Positions 1-7,294 of a stretch of 10,190 nucleotides of DNA are shown one piece after another; position 1 is the stretch's first letter, and every line of letters starts with the position of its first letter. The notes under the pieces are model-generated. The model saw only the letters and a program-made list of their open reading frames with translations, searched no databases and was not told where the DNA came from. The stretch spans positions 10,246 through 20,435 of the forward strand of contig PAYI01000011.1 of assembly GCA_002714815.1 (NCBI GenBank), in the 5' to 3' direction. The stretch is from Flavobacteriaceae bacterium. Lineage in GTDB: Bacteria; Bacteroidota; Bacteroidia; Flavobacteriales; Flavobacteriaceae. The translations under genes were made by a program, and so were the position numbers.

Positions 1-368
1 GCCAAACTTATCATGTCTAATGGCGGCTCAGTATGGAGTTCTGGAGCACCTGTATTATGGGGATATCTTCCTGTCATAATAGAATTTCTACTTGGACTAC
101 ATGAGCTTGTTGTTAAGTACATATTCCTAAACATAATTCCCTCTGATGAAAGTTGATCAATATTTGGTGTCTGAACAAAATTATTACCATAACATCCAAA
201 ATCATCCCAACTTATATCATCTGCAATAAAAATTATAAAATTCGGATGATCTGATTTTTTATTTAAGCTGGAAGAATCACATGACTTAGTTATTACCAAC
301 AGTAATAAAATAACAATTAGATTTAGGGCTGATTTATTTTTCGTGAAAAAATTTAACTTTTTATTCAT
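1..368 (-). CDS. S1-family sulfatase lipoprotein, N-terminal part (cut by window edge)
   Basis: Only the first 122 residues are inside the window; the gene continues past the left edge. Reading leftwards from the ATG at 368, the protein has a basic start, a hydrophobic stretch at about 15-26 and a lipobox-like ITKSC with the lipidated Cys at 30, so it is probably a membrane-anchored lipoprotein. The sulfatase core begins at about 42 with PNFIIFIADD; D50 and D51 are the expected calcium ligands. The maturation motif is CSPSR (90-94), with C90 the residue converted to formylglycine, followed by MTGRYPHNTGAPELH. This stretch resembles heparan N-sulfatase-like (S1_8-type) enzymes, but the subfamily call is tentative. 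The start overlaps the stop of the upstream sulfatase by 8 bases (ATGAATAA), which points to translational coupling in one operon. Family call is firm; the substrate is unknown. Confidence 0.9.
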   Translation of the reverse strand, partial: MNKKLNFFTKNKSALNLIVILLLLVITKSCDSSSLNKKSDHPNFIIFIADDISWDDFGCYGNNFVQTPNIDQLSSEGIMFRNMYLTTSSCSPSRNSIMTGRYPHNTGAPELHTEPPLDMISL

Positions 369-1881
369 CTAAAACAGGTATATTAAATTTTTGTATGGAT
401 GCTTTTGTATGAGCTTGCTTTAATAATCGTTCCATTTTATTTACAATTTCAGGATATTTATTTGCAACATTATTGAGTTCTTTAGGGTCATCGTTTAAGT
501 TATACAAATTGATATTTGAAGGGCCTTTCAAAAGGTCTTTCTTTATTCCTTTCCATTGATCAATTCTAATTGCTTGTTGCCCTCCATAAGCAGGAAATTC
601 CCAATAAAGATATTCATGGAGTGTTTGTTTTGCTCCAATCAAACTGGATAAATAGGAAATGCCATCAGTTTTAATGGGTAATGGTATTCCAATAATATCA
701 GAAACAGTTGCAAAAAAATCGTAAAAAGCACTTGGGTGATCAGATTTTGTACCACCTTTTATTTTCGTAGGCCATGTTACAATAGTAGGCACTCTAATTC
801 CACCTTCATTAACGCTCCCTTTAACAGTGTTTTTTGAGTTTAAAAAGATTCCCGTACTATTAAAAAAATCAATATTAACTTGGTTTACATGAGTTGGGCC
901 ATTGTCACTTGTAAAAACAATAACTGTATTTTCATATTTTCCAATTTCTTTAAGTTTTAAAATAATTTCTCCTACCTGTTCATCTAAATATGAAATCATT
1001 CCTGCATAAGTAGATTTAGGGAATTGATTAGGATAATATCCTTTATCACCAATGTATGGCTTTTCTTCTCCTAGTTTTTCTCTATAATAATCAACCCATT
1101 TTTTTGGAGCTTGAAGAGGAAGATGTGGAAGAGGACTGGCATAATAAAGAAAAAATTTATGATCTTTATTTCTGTCTATGAATTTTAATGCTTGGTTATG
1201 CATCAAAGTGGGTGCATAATCATTCTGGTTATAGAGTTTATAGCTTTCAGAATTATTTGGATCAAGACCTTCTTTAAGAGGACCTTTATCAACTATAATA
1301 TTTTTAAGGATATCTCTTTCTTTATTTTTCCATAAATGACTAGGGTATAGTGAATGTGCTTGTCTTTGACAGTTATATCCATAAAAAAAATCAAAACCCT
1401 TGTTATTTGGAATACTTTTTGTATTAGGAGCACCAAGACCCCATTTCCCAACCATTCCAGTTTTATAGCCATTAGATTTTAAATAACTTGCAACAGTTAT
1501 TATTGAATCTGGCATGGGACGTTGACCTTCAAGCTCAGAGTTTTTAAACATTGCATCAAAACTCCAAACATCTCCACGTTCTTTCCATTCATCATTTCCT
1601 CTAACTGGACTATTACCAGTATGTAACCCTGTTAATAAAACAGCTCGTGCAGGAGCACAGACAGGAGATCCAGAATAATGATTGGTTAAAATCATTCCAT
1701 CTTTTGCTAATTGATCAATATTAGGAGTTTCAATTATCTTTTGTCCAAAAATCCCTAATTCACCATAACCAAGATCATCTGCCAAAATGAATATAAAATT
1801 TGGTTGATCGGAAATATTATCTTTTTTAGTACATGAAAATAATAAGTAAATAACTAGAATAAGTAAAAAATTTTTCGTCAT
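361..1881 (-). CDS. S1-family arylsulfatase lipoprotein (CAPAR motif)
   Basis: A 506-residue sulfatase of normal length for the family, hydrolysing sulfate esters, most likely on a carbohydrate. The N-terminus is a short lipoprotein signal with lipobox LLFSC (Cys 17). Visible catalytic features are the metal pair D35-D36 in FILADDLGYG, the maturation motif CAPAR at 75-79 (C75 becomes formylglycine), K146 in GKWGLG, H253 in SPLPHLPL, D326-N327 in TSDNGP, and K354 just before GGIRVP. The usual GKWHLG signature reads GKWGLG here, so the His two residues after the Lys is Gly. The stretch CQRQAHSLYPSHLW (about 171-184) is characteristic of a large group of PUL arylsulfatases. The gene starts 15 bases after the iduronate-sulfatase-like gene ends, and its stop overlaps the next sulfatase start, so it sits mid-operon. 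Periplasmic or outer-membrane location is inferred from the signal; the substrate is not known. Confidence 0.95.
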   Translation of the reverse strand: MTKNFLLILVIYLLFSCTKKDNISDQPNFIFILADDLGYGELGIFGQKIIETPNIDQLAKDGMILTNHYSGSPVCAPARAVLLTGLHTGNSPVRGNDEWKERGDVWSFDAMFKNSELEGQRPMPDSIITVASYLKSNGYKTGMVGKWGLGAPNTKSIPNNKGFDFFYGYNCQRQAHSLYPSHLWKNKERDILKNIIVDKGPLKEGLDPNNSESYKLYNQNDYAPTLMHNQALKFIDRNKDHKFFLYYASPLPHLPLQAPKKWVDYYREKLGEEKPYIGDKGYYPNQFPKSTYAGMISYLDEQVGEIILKLKEIGKYENTVIVFTSDNGPTHVNQVNIDFFNSTGIFLNSKNTVKGSVNEGGIRVPTIVTWPTKIKGGTKSDHPSAFYDFFATVSDIIGIPLPIKTDGISYLSSLIGAKQTLHEYLYWEFPAYGGQQAIRIDQWKGIKKDLLKGPSNINLYNLNDDPKELNNVANKYPEIVNKMERLLKQAHTKASIQKFNIPVLDE

Positions 1882-1896
1882 ATATATAAATTTATG

Positions 1897-3432
1897 TCAC
1901 ATTGAAATAGGATCTTTAGCAGCTGGATAAGAATCTAATTTTTTTAAAAAAAATTTTATGATTTTTTTGTTTTTATTAGCAATATTAACTCTTTCTTCAG
2001 GATCTTTATTGTAATCATACAATTCGTATTCAACCTTTTCTCTATTTTTTAAATTAGTCCAACGGATCATTCTGTACCGTTTATTTCTAATAGCTTCTCC
2101 AAGATTTCCTTTTCTTATATATGAATGATAGATGTGATCCTTAATATTAACTAATGAATCTTTAATTATTGGTCTCAAACTTTTTCCATCAAGCTTATGA
2201 ATTGGAGTTTTCCTATTCAAGTCTGCTAAATCAGTTAATGTTGGGTACAAATCGACAGTCTCTACCGTTTGATTACATTCACTGTTTTTAATTGTATAAC
2301 CAGGTGCTTTTATAATTAAAGGAATCCTTGTAGCTTGCTCATAATTAGTGTGCTTTGTCCAAATCCCGTGGTCTCCTAAATGCCAACCATGATCACCCCA
2401 CAAAACAATTATTGTGTTTTTATCTAATTTAAGTTTTTTAACCTCTTTCATTACTCGACCCATTTGCTCATCCATATAGCTAATACTCGCATAATAACCA
2501 TGAATTAAATTTCGCTTAAGCTCTTTACTTAATTGAATTTTAGATGGATCGATGGGTTTAAAATTATTTATTTCCCCTCCTCTTTTTACTGCATAATTTG
2601 GGGCATCCTTTGGAGGCTTTTCAAATTGAGGTAATGGAAGTTTATCTTTTTCATATAGATCCCAATATTTTTTCGGCACACTAAATGGAAGATGGGGTCT
2701 AACAAATCCAATTGCAAGAAAAAAAGGTTGATTTTTATTTTCACTTAAATATCTTAACCTATCGATAGTGTGTCTTGCAACTCTGCCGTCTGCATAGGCT
2801 TCATCCAAAACATCTGGTGATTCCCATGCTGCACCCCTTGGTAAGGTATTAACATCAATTTTTTCTTTAGAATACAGATTATAATTTTCAAAATATGCTT
2901 CCTCTCTTGTTAGTTCACCATTATTGCTTTTTGGAAGTATGTATTCTATGACCTTTTCACCATGGTGGGGAACACTCCATGAATCCTCATCATTTATATT
3001 TCCATGACCAACATGAAAAACTTTACCTATCGATTCAGTATGATACCCATTATTTTTGAATATTTGAGGCAAAGTCTCAATTTCTGGGTAAACATCTCTA
3101 AAGTTTACTCCAAACCTATATAAACCTGTTGAAGTTGATCTTTTCCCTAACAATAAATTATATCTTGACGGAGCACAAACAGCCTGATTTGCATATGCCA
3201 AGTTAAATCTAAGCCCTTCTTTTGCAAGTTGATTAATATTTGGACTTTTTGATAAAGAATCACTGTAAATTCCTAAAGTAGGTTTAAGGTCATCCACCAA
3301 AATTAGAATTACATTAAGCTTGTTTTGATCAGTCAAATTCACTTGACTATAAACTCTATCAAAAAGAAAACTTACTACAAATAATATAGATAACTTTAAA
3401 AATGTTTTATATCTAAAAAATGTACAAACCAT
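1897..3432 (-). CDS. Iduronate-2-sulfatase-like (S1_7-type) sulfatase
   Basis: The protein resembles iduronate-2-sulfatase throughout. Numbered from the chosen start (511 residues), the metal pair is D47-D48 in LVDDLKP, the maturation motif is CAPSR at 86-90, K137 lies in IGKVFH, H247 lies in GFVRPHLPF, and D347-H348 lies in WGDHGWHLGDHG, followed by K360. GKVFH, RPHLPF and WGDHGWHLGDHG are the classical signatures of this subfamily. Unlike its neighbours it has a cleavable signal peptide (hydrophobic stretch at about 15-24, probable cleavage after VYS), so it is probably soluble in the periplasm. The frame stays open to an ATG at 3471, with another at 3447. I chose 3432 because it places the signal peptide near the N-terminus and cuts the overlap with the upstream GH2 gene from 59 to 20 bases. 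In PULs this subfamily is not limited to iduronate; ulvan- and galactan-active members are known. The true substrate here is open. Confidence 0.92.
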   Translation of the reverse strand: MVCTFFRYKTFLKLSILFVVSFLFDRVYSQVNLTDQNKLNVILILVDDLKPTLGIYSDSLSKSPNINQLAKEGLRFNLAYANQAVCAPSRYNLLLGKRSTSTGLYRFGVNFRDVYPEIETLPQIFKNNGYHTESIGKVFHVGHGNINDEDSWSVPHHGEKVIEYILPKSNNGELTREEAYFENYNLYSKEKIDVNTLPRGAAWESPDVLDEAYADGRVARHTIDRLRYLSENKNQPFFLAIGFVRPHLPFSVPKKYWDLYEKDKLPLPQFEKPPKDAPNYAVKRGGEINNFKPIDPSKIQLSKELKRNLIHGYYASISYMDEQMGRVMKEVKKLKLDKNTIIVLWGDHGWHLGDHGIWTKHTNYEQATRIPLIIKAPGYTIKNSECNQTVETVDLYPTLTDLADLNRKTPIHKLDGKSLRPIIKDSLVNIKDHIYHSYIRKGNLGEAIRNKRYRMIRWTNLKNREKVEYELYDYNKDPEERVNIANKNKKIIKFFLKKLDSYPAAKDPISM

Positions 3433-5686
3433 AATCAAATTGACCATTTTCAGTCGAATTATTAATTTCAAAAGCTATATTGTTTAAACCTATTTTTAAT
3501 TTTTTTAGATGATTGCTTAAATTAATATCATCATAATGACGCTTTGTCCTCAAATATTTTTCTAATACTTTTTCACCGTTAATATAAATAATTACATCGC
3601 CATTCCCATAGAACTTTAAAGCTAAATTATTGGGCATTTCTTCTATCTTAAATTCTTTAAAAGAAAATGCTGAATGACCAATTTCGAGATTAGTTGGAAA
3701 CTCTATTAATTTGAATTGAGAATTATTCTTAGGGTTTAATGCCCAATTTAGCGGTAATTTTTTATTGGTAAATTTTTTACTTTGAATTAAAACCTCAGAA
3801 TCTTTAATCAAAAACTGAGCTTTTTCAAACTCATTAAATAATTCCTTGTGAATTTTTTTTGTTGATTCGATTGGTAATTTTATTACTTTTCTATCATAGG
3901 TCAATAAACCATTTACTTCAATTTCTACATCAGTTGTTTGGGTATAAATTGCTGCAGCTAAGCCTCTTGCTTTTTCTCCATGCAGATTATAAATTACTTG
4001 CTTATAATCTTTTAGATAACTCTCTAAATTTTTAGATACCCGATAACCCCAGTTTTTTTTTGTTTTATCCCATAGATGGTTTTTAACTGGGTAACCGTAA
4101 CCTCCAAATTCCCCCAATACAACTGCTCTTCCTTCATTCTTTGATGGAGGTTCCATCCCTGGACCCGGATATTGATGAAGGTCAATAAAATGACCAACCT
4201 CCCTATCATCCCATCCGCTTATTCCATTTGTTAGTCTAGTGGTATCATAATTCATTGTCCACTCAGTTATCTTTTTGCTTTCAAACTGACCCCAGCCCTC
4301 GTTAAATGGAATCCAAACAACAATACTAGAGAAAAACTTAAGATGATCAATTATATTTTTCCACTCCTTTTTAAATAAAGCCGCAGATTCTCTAGGTCTA
4401 TTCCAATCTTTTTCATCACCCCACATTACATGTTGTTCAGGATGATGATTATGCAGAAAACCAGAGGGCATATCTTGCCATATTAAAAAACCTAACTTAT
4501 CAGCCTCATGATAAAAAACTGCTGGTTCAACCTTAACATGTTTTCGAATAGTATTAAAACCTAAAGTTTTTAAAGCCTTCATGTCATATGCCATCGCTTC
4601 AAGAGAGGGAGGTGTTAAAAGACCATCAGGCCACCATCCTTGATCTAAAGTACCCCAATGAAATAGTTCTTTATTATTTAAATAGAGTTTTGTAAACCCA
4701 TATTTATCTTTACCAATGTCTATTTTTCTCATGGCAAAGTACGAGGTGATTTTATCCAATAGTATACTGTCCCTTAAAACTTCGATTTCAATATCATATA
4801 ATTGGGGATTATTTGGAGACCATAATTTTGGATTTTTTATTTTTATTTCTAATTCATCTATCGAATTAAAAGCTTGGTTAACCAATAATGAATCCCTTTC
4901 AAAAACTTTAATTGAATACTTCTCATTTCCCTTTGAATTTTTGAGATCAACTAAAAGATTAATTTTTTTCTTATCAATATCTGAGATAATATTGATATTA
5001 TCAATATGTGTTTTTTCAACTGGTTCTAACCATACGGTTTGCCAAATTCCAGAAACTGCAGAATACCAAATTCCCCGTGGTCTAAGTGTTTGCTTCCCTC
5101 TAGGTTGAGTTCCTGTATCGGTTGGATCCCAAACAGAAAGTTCTAATTCTTGAATTTTTTGTTTACTATCAATAAAAGGTGTAATGTTATATGAAAAAGT
5201 ATCATTCCCTCCTATGTGAGATCCTACTTTCTTTCCGTTTATGTATAAAGTAGATTTGTAATCAACTGCACCAAAATGAATTAGAATTTCTTTTTCTTTC
5301 CAATCTGATACATCAAACTTGGTTCTATACCACAAAACTTCAACAGGCAATAACTCTTTTCCAACACCTGATAGACTTGATTCAATTGAAAAGGGAACAA
5401 GTATTTGTTTTTTGTAAGTTATAGGAACTAATCTTTCTCTTGGCATTCTATTCAAAATTGCATAATCCCATAGACCATTGAGATTTCTCCAAGTCGATCT
5501 CACCATTTGAGGGCGAGGATAATTATGCCATACATTATCAGGTGTAATTTTAGATGCCCACTTGGTTTTAATTCTATTACCTACTGGCGACCATTCAATT
5601 TTTTTATTAATTTGATTTAATTTGGATCTTTCGCTACAACTGTAATATAGAAAGATAAAAGAAATAGCAAAAATTAAATTTTTCAT
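3413..5686 (-). CDS. Glycoside hydrolase family 2 beta-glycosidase lipoprotein
   Basis: A 757-residue GH2 enzyme, of the beta-galactosidase/beta-glucuronidase type, which would cleave non-reducing-end sugars by a retaining mechanism. It starts with a lipoprotein signal (lipobox LYYSC, Cys 17). The modules are an N-terminal jelly-roll sugar-binding domain (about 56-222, beginning YPRPQMVRSTWRNLNGLWDY), an Ig-like sandwich (about 223-320), and a TIM barrel (about 321-605) containing RKHVKVEP and WQDMPSG. The acid/base is E463 in FNEGWGQ and the probable nucleophile is E526 in LGEFGGYG; both are present, so it should be active. A C-terminal extension (about 625-757) contains a beta-sandwich-like pattern, VIIYINGEKV to GQFDYGLYIF. 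It is the first gene of the leftward cluster and its end overlaps the next gene. Exact sugar specificity cannot be read from the sequence; galactose and glucuronic acid are the main candidates. Confidence 0.93.
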   Translation of the reverse strand: MKNLIFAISFIFLYYSCSERSKLNQINKKIEWSPVGNRIKTKWASKITPDNVWHNYPRPQMVRSTWRNLNGLWDYAILNRMPRERLVPITYKKQILVPFSIESSLSGVGKELLPVEVLWYRTKFDVSDWKEKEILIHFGAVDYKSTLYINGKKVGSHIGGNDTFSYNITPFIDSKQKIQELELSVWDPTDTGTQPRGKQTLRPRGIWYSAVSGIWQTVWLEPVEKTHIDNINIISDIDKKKINLLVDLKNSKGNEKYSIKVFERDSLLVNQAFNSIDELEIKIKNPKLWSPNNPQLYDIEIEVLRDSILLDKITSYFAMRKIDIGKDKYGFTKLYLNNKELFHWGTLDQGWWPDGLLTPPSLEAMAYDMKALKTLGFNTIRKHVKVEPAVFYHEADKLGFLIWQDMPSGFLHNHHPEQHVMWGDEKDWNRPRESAALFKKEWKNIIDHLKFFSSIVVWIPFNEGWGQFESKKITEWTMNYDTTRLTNGISGWDDREVGHFIDLHQYPGPGMEPPSKNEGRAVVLGEFGGYGYPVKNHLWDKTKKNWGYRVSKNLESYLKDYKQVIYNLHGEKARGLAAAIYTQTTDVEIEVNGLLTYDRKVIKLPIESTKKIHKELFNEFEKAQFLIKDSEVLIQSKKFTNKKLPLNWALNPKNNSQFKLIEFPTNLEIGHSAFSFKEFKIEEMPNNLALKFYGNGDVIIYINGEKVLEKYLRTKRHYDDINLSNHLKKLKIGLNNIAFEINNSTENGQFDYGLYIF

Positions 5687-5778
5687 TAATCAAGAATAAT
5701 AATTATAATATAAAAATTAAATTTTAAATGATATTTAAATAGATTTATATTACCAATAATAAACTAAAAAGAGAAAGG
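5687..5778. promoter_or_regulatory. Divergent intergenic region, presumed promoters for both clusters
   Basis: This 92-base, very AT-rich gap is the only divergent junction in the window, between the GH2 gene (leftward) and the CAPTR sulfatase gene (rightward). Promoters for both operons are expected here. A partial match to the Bacteroidota -7 element (TAnnTTTG) is TATATTAC at 5746-5753 on the plus strand, but I see no convincing partner -33 TTG at the right distance. On the minus strand an ATTGG near 5755 lies roughly 20 bases before TATCATTT, also a weak match. A purine-rich run (AAAAAGAGAAAGG) directly precedes the plus-strand ATG. No clear inverted-repeat operator was seen. The assignment rests mainly on gene orientation. 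Confidence 0.45.
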
Positions 5779-7260
5779 ATGAGATTTATAATTCCGTTAG
5801 CTATTTGCATTTTATCAATGTCTTGCAAATTAAAAAGTGATAGTTTAAAAAAGCAAAAAAAAACTTTGCCAAATATTTTAGTATTTATTGGTGATGATAT
5901 GACATGGAATGATTGCGAACCCTACGGAAGTAAAGTAGTAAAAACTCCCAATATTCAGAAATTAGCAAATGAAGGGGTGAGTTTTGATAACATGTTTACC
6001 TCAACTGCAATGTGCGCACCAACTCGTCAACAATTAATGACTGGTTTATATCCAGTTAGAAGTGGGGCTTATCCAAACCACTCTGAAGTTTATGATGGGG
6101 TTAAAAGTTTTGTTCATCATTTTGAAGAGCTAGGTTATGAGGTTGCATTAATTGGAAAAAAACACTACGGCCCTCCAGATTCTTTCCCAATAAATTATCT
6201 AGGAGGTCTACAGCACGATACAGGATTCGGAGGAAAAGACATCGATTTAAGTAATATTAAGCCTGTTATTTCTGGAGACAAGCCTTTCTTTTTAATTATT
6301 GCTCAAAACCAACCCCATTCGCCATGGAATAGAGGAAAATCAGATGATTATAAAGAAGAAGATTTGATAATTCCAGATTACATGGTAGACACACCGATAA
6401 CTCGAAAGGAACTAAGTTCTTATTATGCTGAAATAACCTATATGGATAGCCTTCTTGGTAAAACCCTAGAATACATTAATGAGGTCAATAAAACCAAAAA
6501 TACAATTTCAATTTTTACTAGTGAACAAGGATTTTCTTTTCCATTTGGAAAATGGACTTGTTATGATCTGGGGCTTAAAACTGCATTCATAGCTAAATGG
6601 CCAGGTAAAATAAAACCCAATACAAGAAATAATGCAACAACACAATATGTTGACATAATCCCAACATTATTAGATGCAATAGGTGAAGATCCAAGTAAAA
6701 TTAATGTAGGTATTTCAGATTCAAATGGGAATAATGGTTTTGATGGGAAAAGTTTTTTTGATTCAATGATGGGAAAAACGGATAAACATAGAAATTTTTC
6801 CTATGGTGTTCAAACTACACGAGGTGTCATAAATGGTCCCGAATCCTACCCTATCAGATCCATCCGCTCAGAAAAATACAAGTACATTCAAAATTTGAGT
6901 CACAATCAGCTATTTTACAATGTAGTAACAGCAAAAGATACAGCGCGTAAGGGATATTTAATTTATAAATCATGGTTAGAATATGCAAAAAATGAAGAAG
7001 AATTAAATTGGGTAAAACATTATAAAAAAAGACCTTTTGAGGAATTATATGATTTAGAAAATGATCCTTTCGAAAAAAATAATATTGCAGACCAGCCTAA
7101 ATATTTTGGAATTAAAAATGATCTAGAAATCAAACTAAAAGTCTGGATGGAACAGCAAGGGGATCTTGGCATTGAAACAGAGATGAAGGCTGTAAGTAGA
7201 CAAAATAGGGAGGGAAAGGGAGAATGGCTCCCCTATAAACAAAAAAATTCAAAAGGCTAG
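5779..7260 (+). CDS. S1-family sulfatase lipoprotein (CAPTR motif, SEQG metal site)
   Basis: A 493-residue sulfatase and first gene of the rightward cluster. The lipoprotein signal ends in lipobox LSMSC (Cys 16). The catalytic landmarks are D39-D40 in FIGDDMTWND, CAPTR at 79-83 (C79 is the formylglycine precursor), K127 and H129 in GKKHYGP, and H180 in NQPHSPW. Where most S1 sulfatases have the metal-binding TSDNG or TSDHG, this one reads TSEQG (E249-Q250), followed by FPFGKWTCYD with K258. From memory, related PUL sulfatases of the heparan N-sulfatase-like type share this SEQG/KWTCYD arrangement, so it is probably a subfamily trait and not damage. The surrounding YPVRSGAYPNHS and GKKHYGP also fit that group. 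Sulfamidase versus O-sulfatase activity cannot be decided from sequence. It is followed after 34 bases by the next sulfatase in the same direction. Confidence 0.94.
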   Translation: MRFIIPLAICILSMSCKLKSDSLKKQKKTLPNILVFIGDDMTWNDCEPYGSKVVKTPNIQKLANEGVSFDNMFTSTAMCAPTRQQLMTGLYPVRSGAYPNHSEVYDGVKSFVHHFEELGYEVALIGKKHYGPPDSFPINYLGGLQHDTGFGGKDIDLSNIKPVISGDKPFFLIIAQNQPHSPWNRGKSDDYKEEDLIIPDYMVDTPITRKELSSYYAEITYMDSLLGKTLEYINEVNKTKNTISIFTSEQGFSFPFGKWTCYDLGLKTAFIAKWPGKIKPNTRNNATTQYVDIIPTLLDAIGEDPSKINVGISDSNGNNGFDGKSFFDSMMGKTDKHRNFSYGVQTTRGVINGPESYPIRSIRSEKYKYIQNLSHNQLFYNVVTAKDTARKGYLIYKSWLEYAKNEEELNWVKHYKKRPFEELYDLENDPFEKNNIADQPKYFGIKNDLEIKLKVWMEQQGDLGIETEMKAVSRQNREGKGEWLPYKQKNSKG

Positions 7261-7294
7261 ATTTAGAAATCTTTAATAATAGTAAATGTAAATT

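Noticed and set aside
1..1881. Recent tandem duplication of the two leftmost sulfatases
   Set aside because: Their N-termini share PNFI...ADD and TPNIDQL patterns, but the sequences differ across most positions and carry different maturation motifs (CSPSR and CAPAR), so this is ordinary family similarity.
4024..4209. Short minus-strand frame within the GH2 gene
   Set aside because: It overlaps the segment encoding the GH2 nucleophile region in another frame and has no independent support.
4716..5108. 130-codon plus-strand open frame opposite the GH2 gene
   Set aside because: It lies wholly inside the well-supported GH2 coding region on the other strand, has no recognisable motif and no plausible start context.
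5687..5778. AT-rich gap as a replication origin or attachment site
   Set aside because: High AT content matches the rest of the window; I saw no iterons, DnaA-box cluster, tRNA end or direct repeats.
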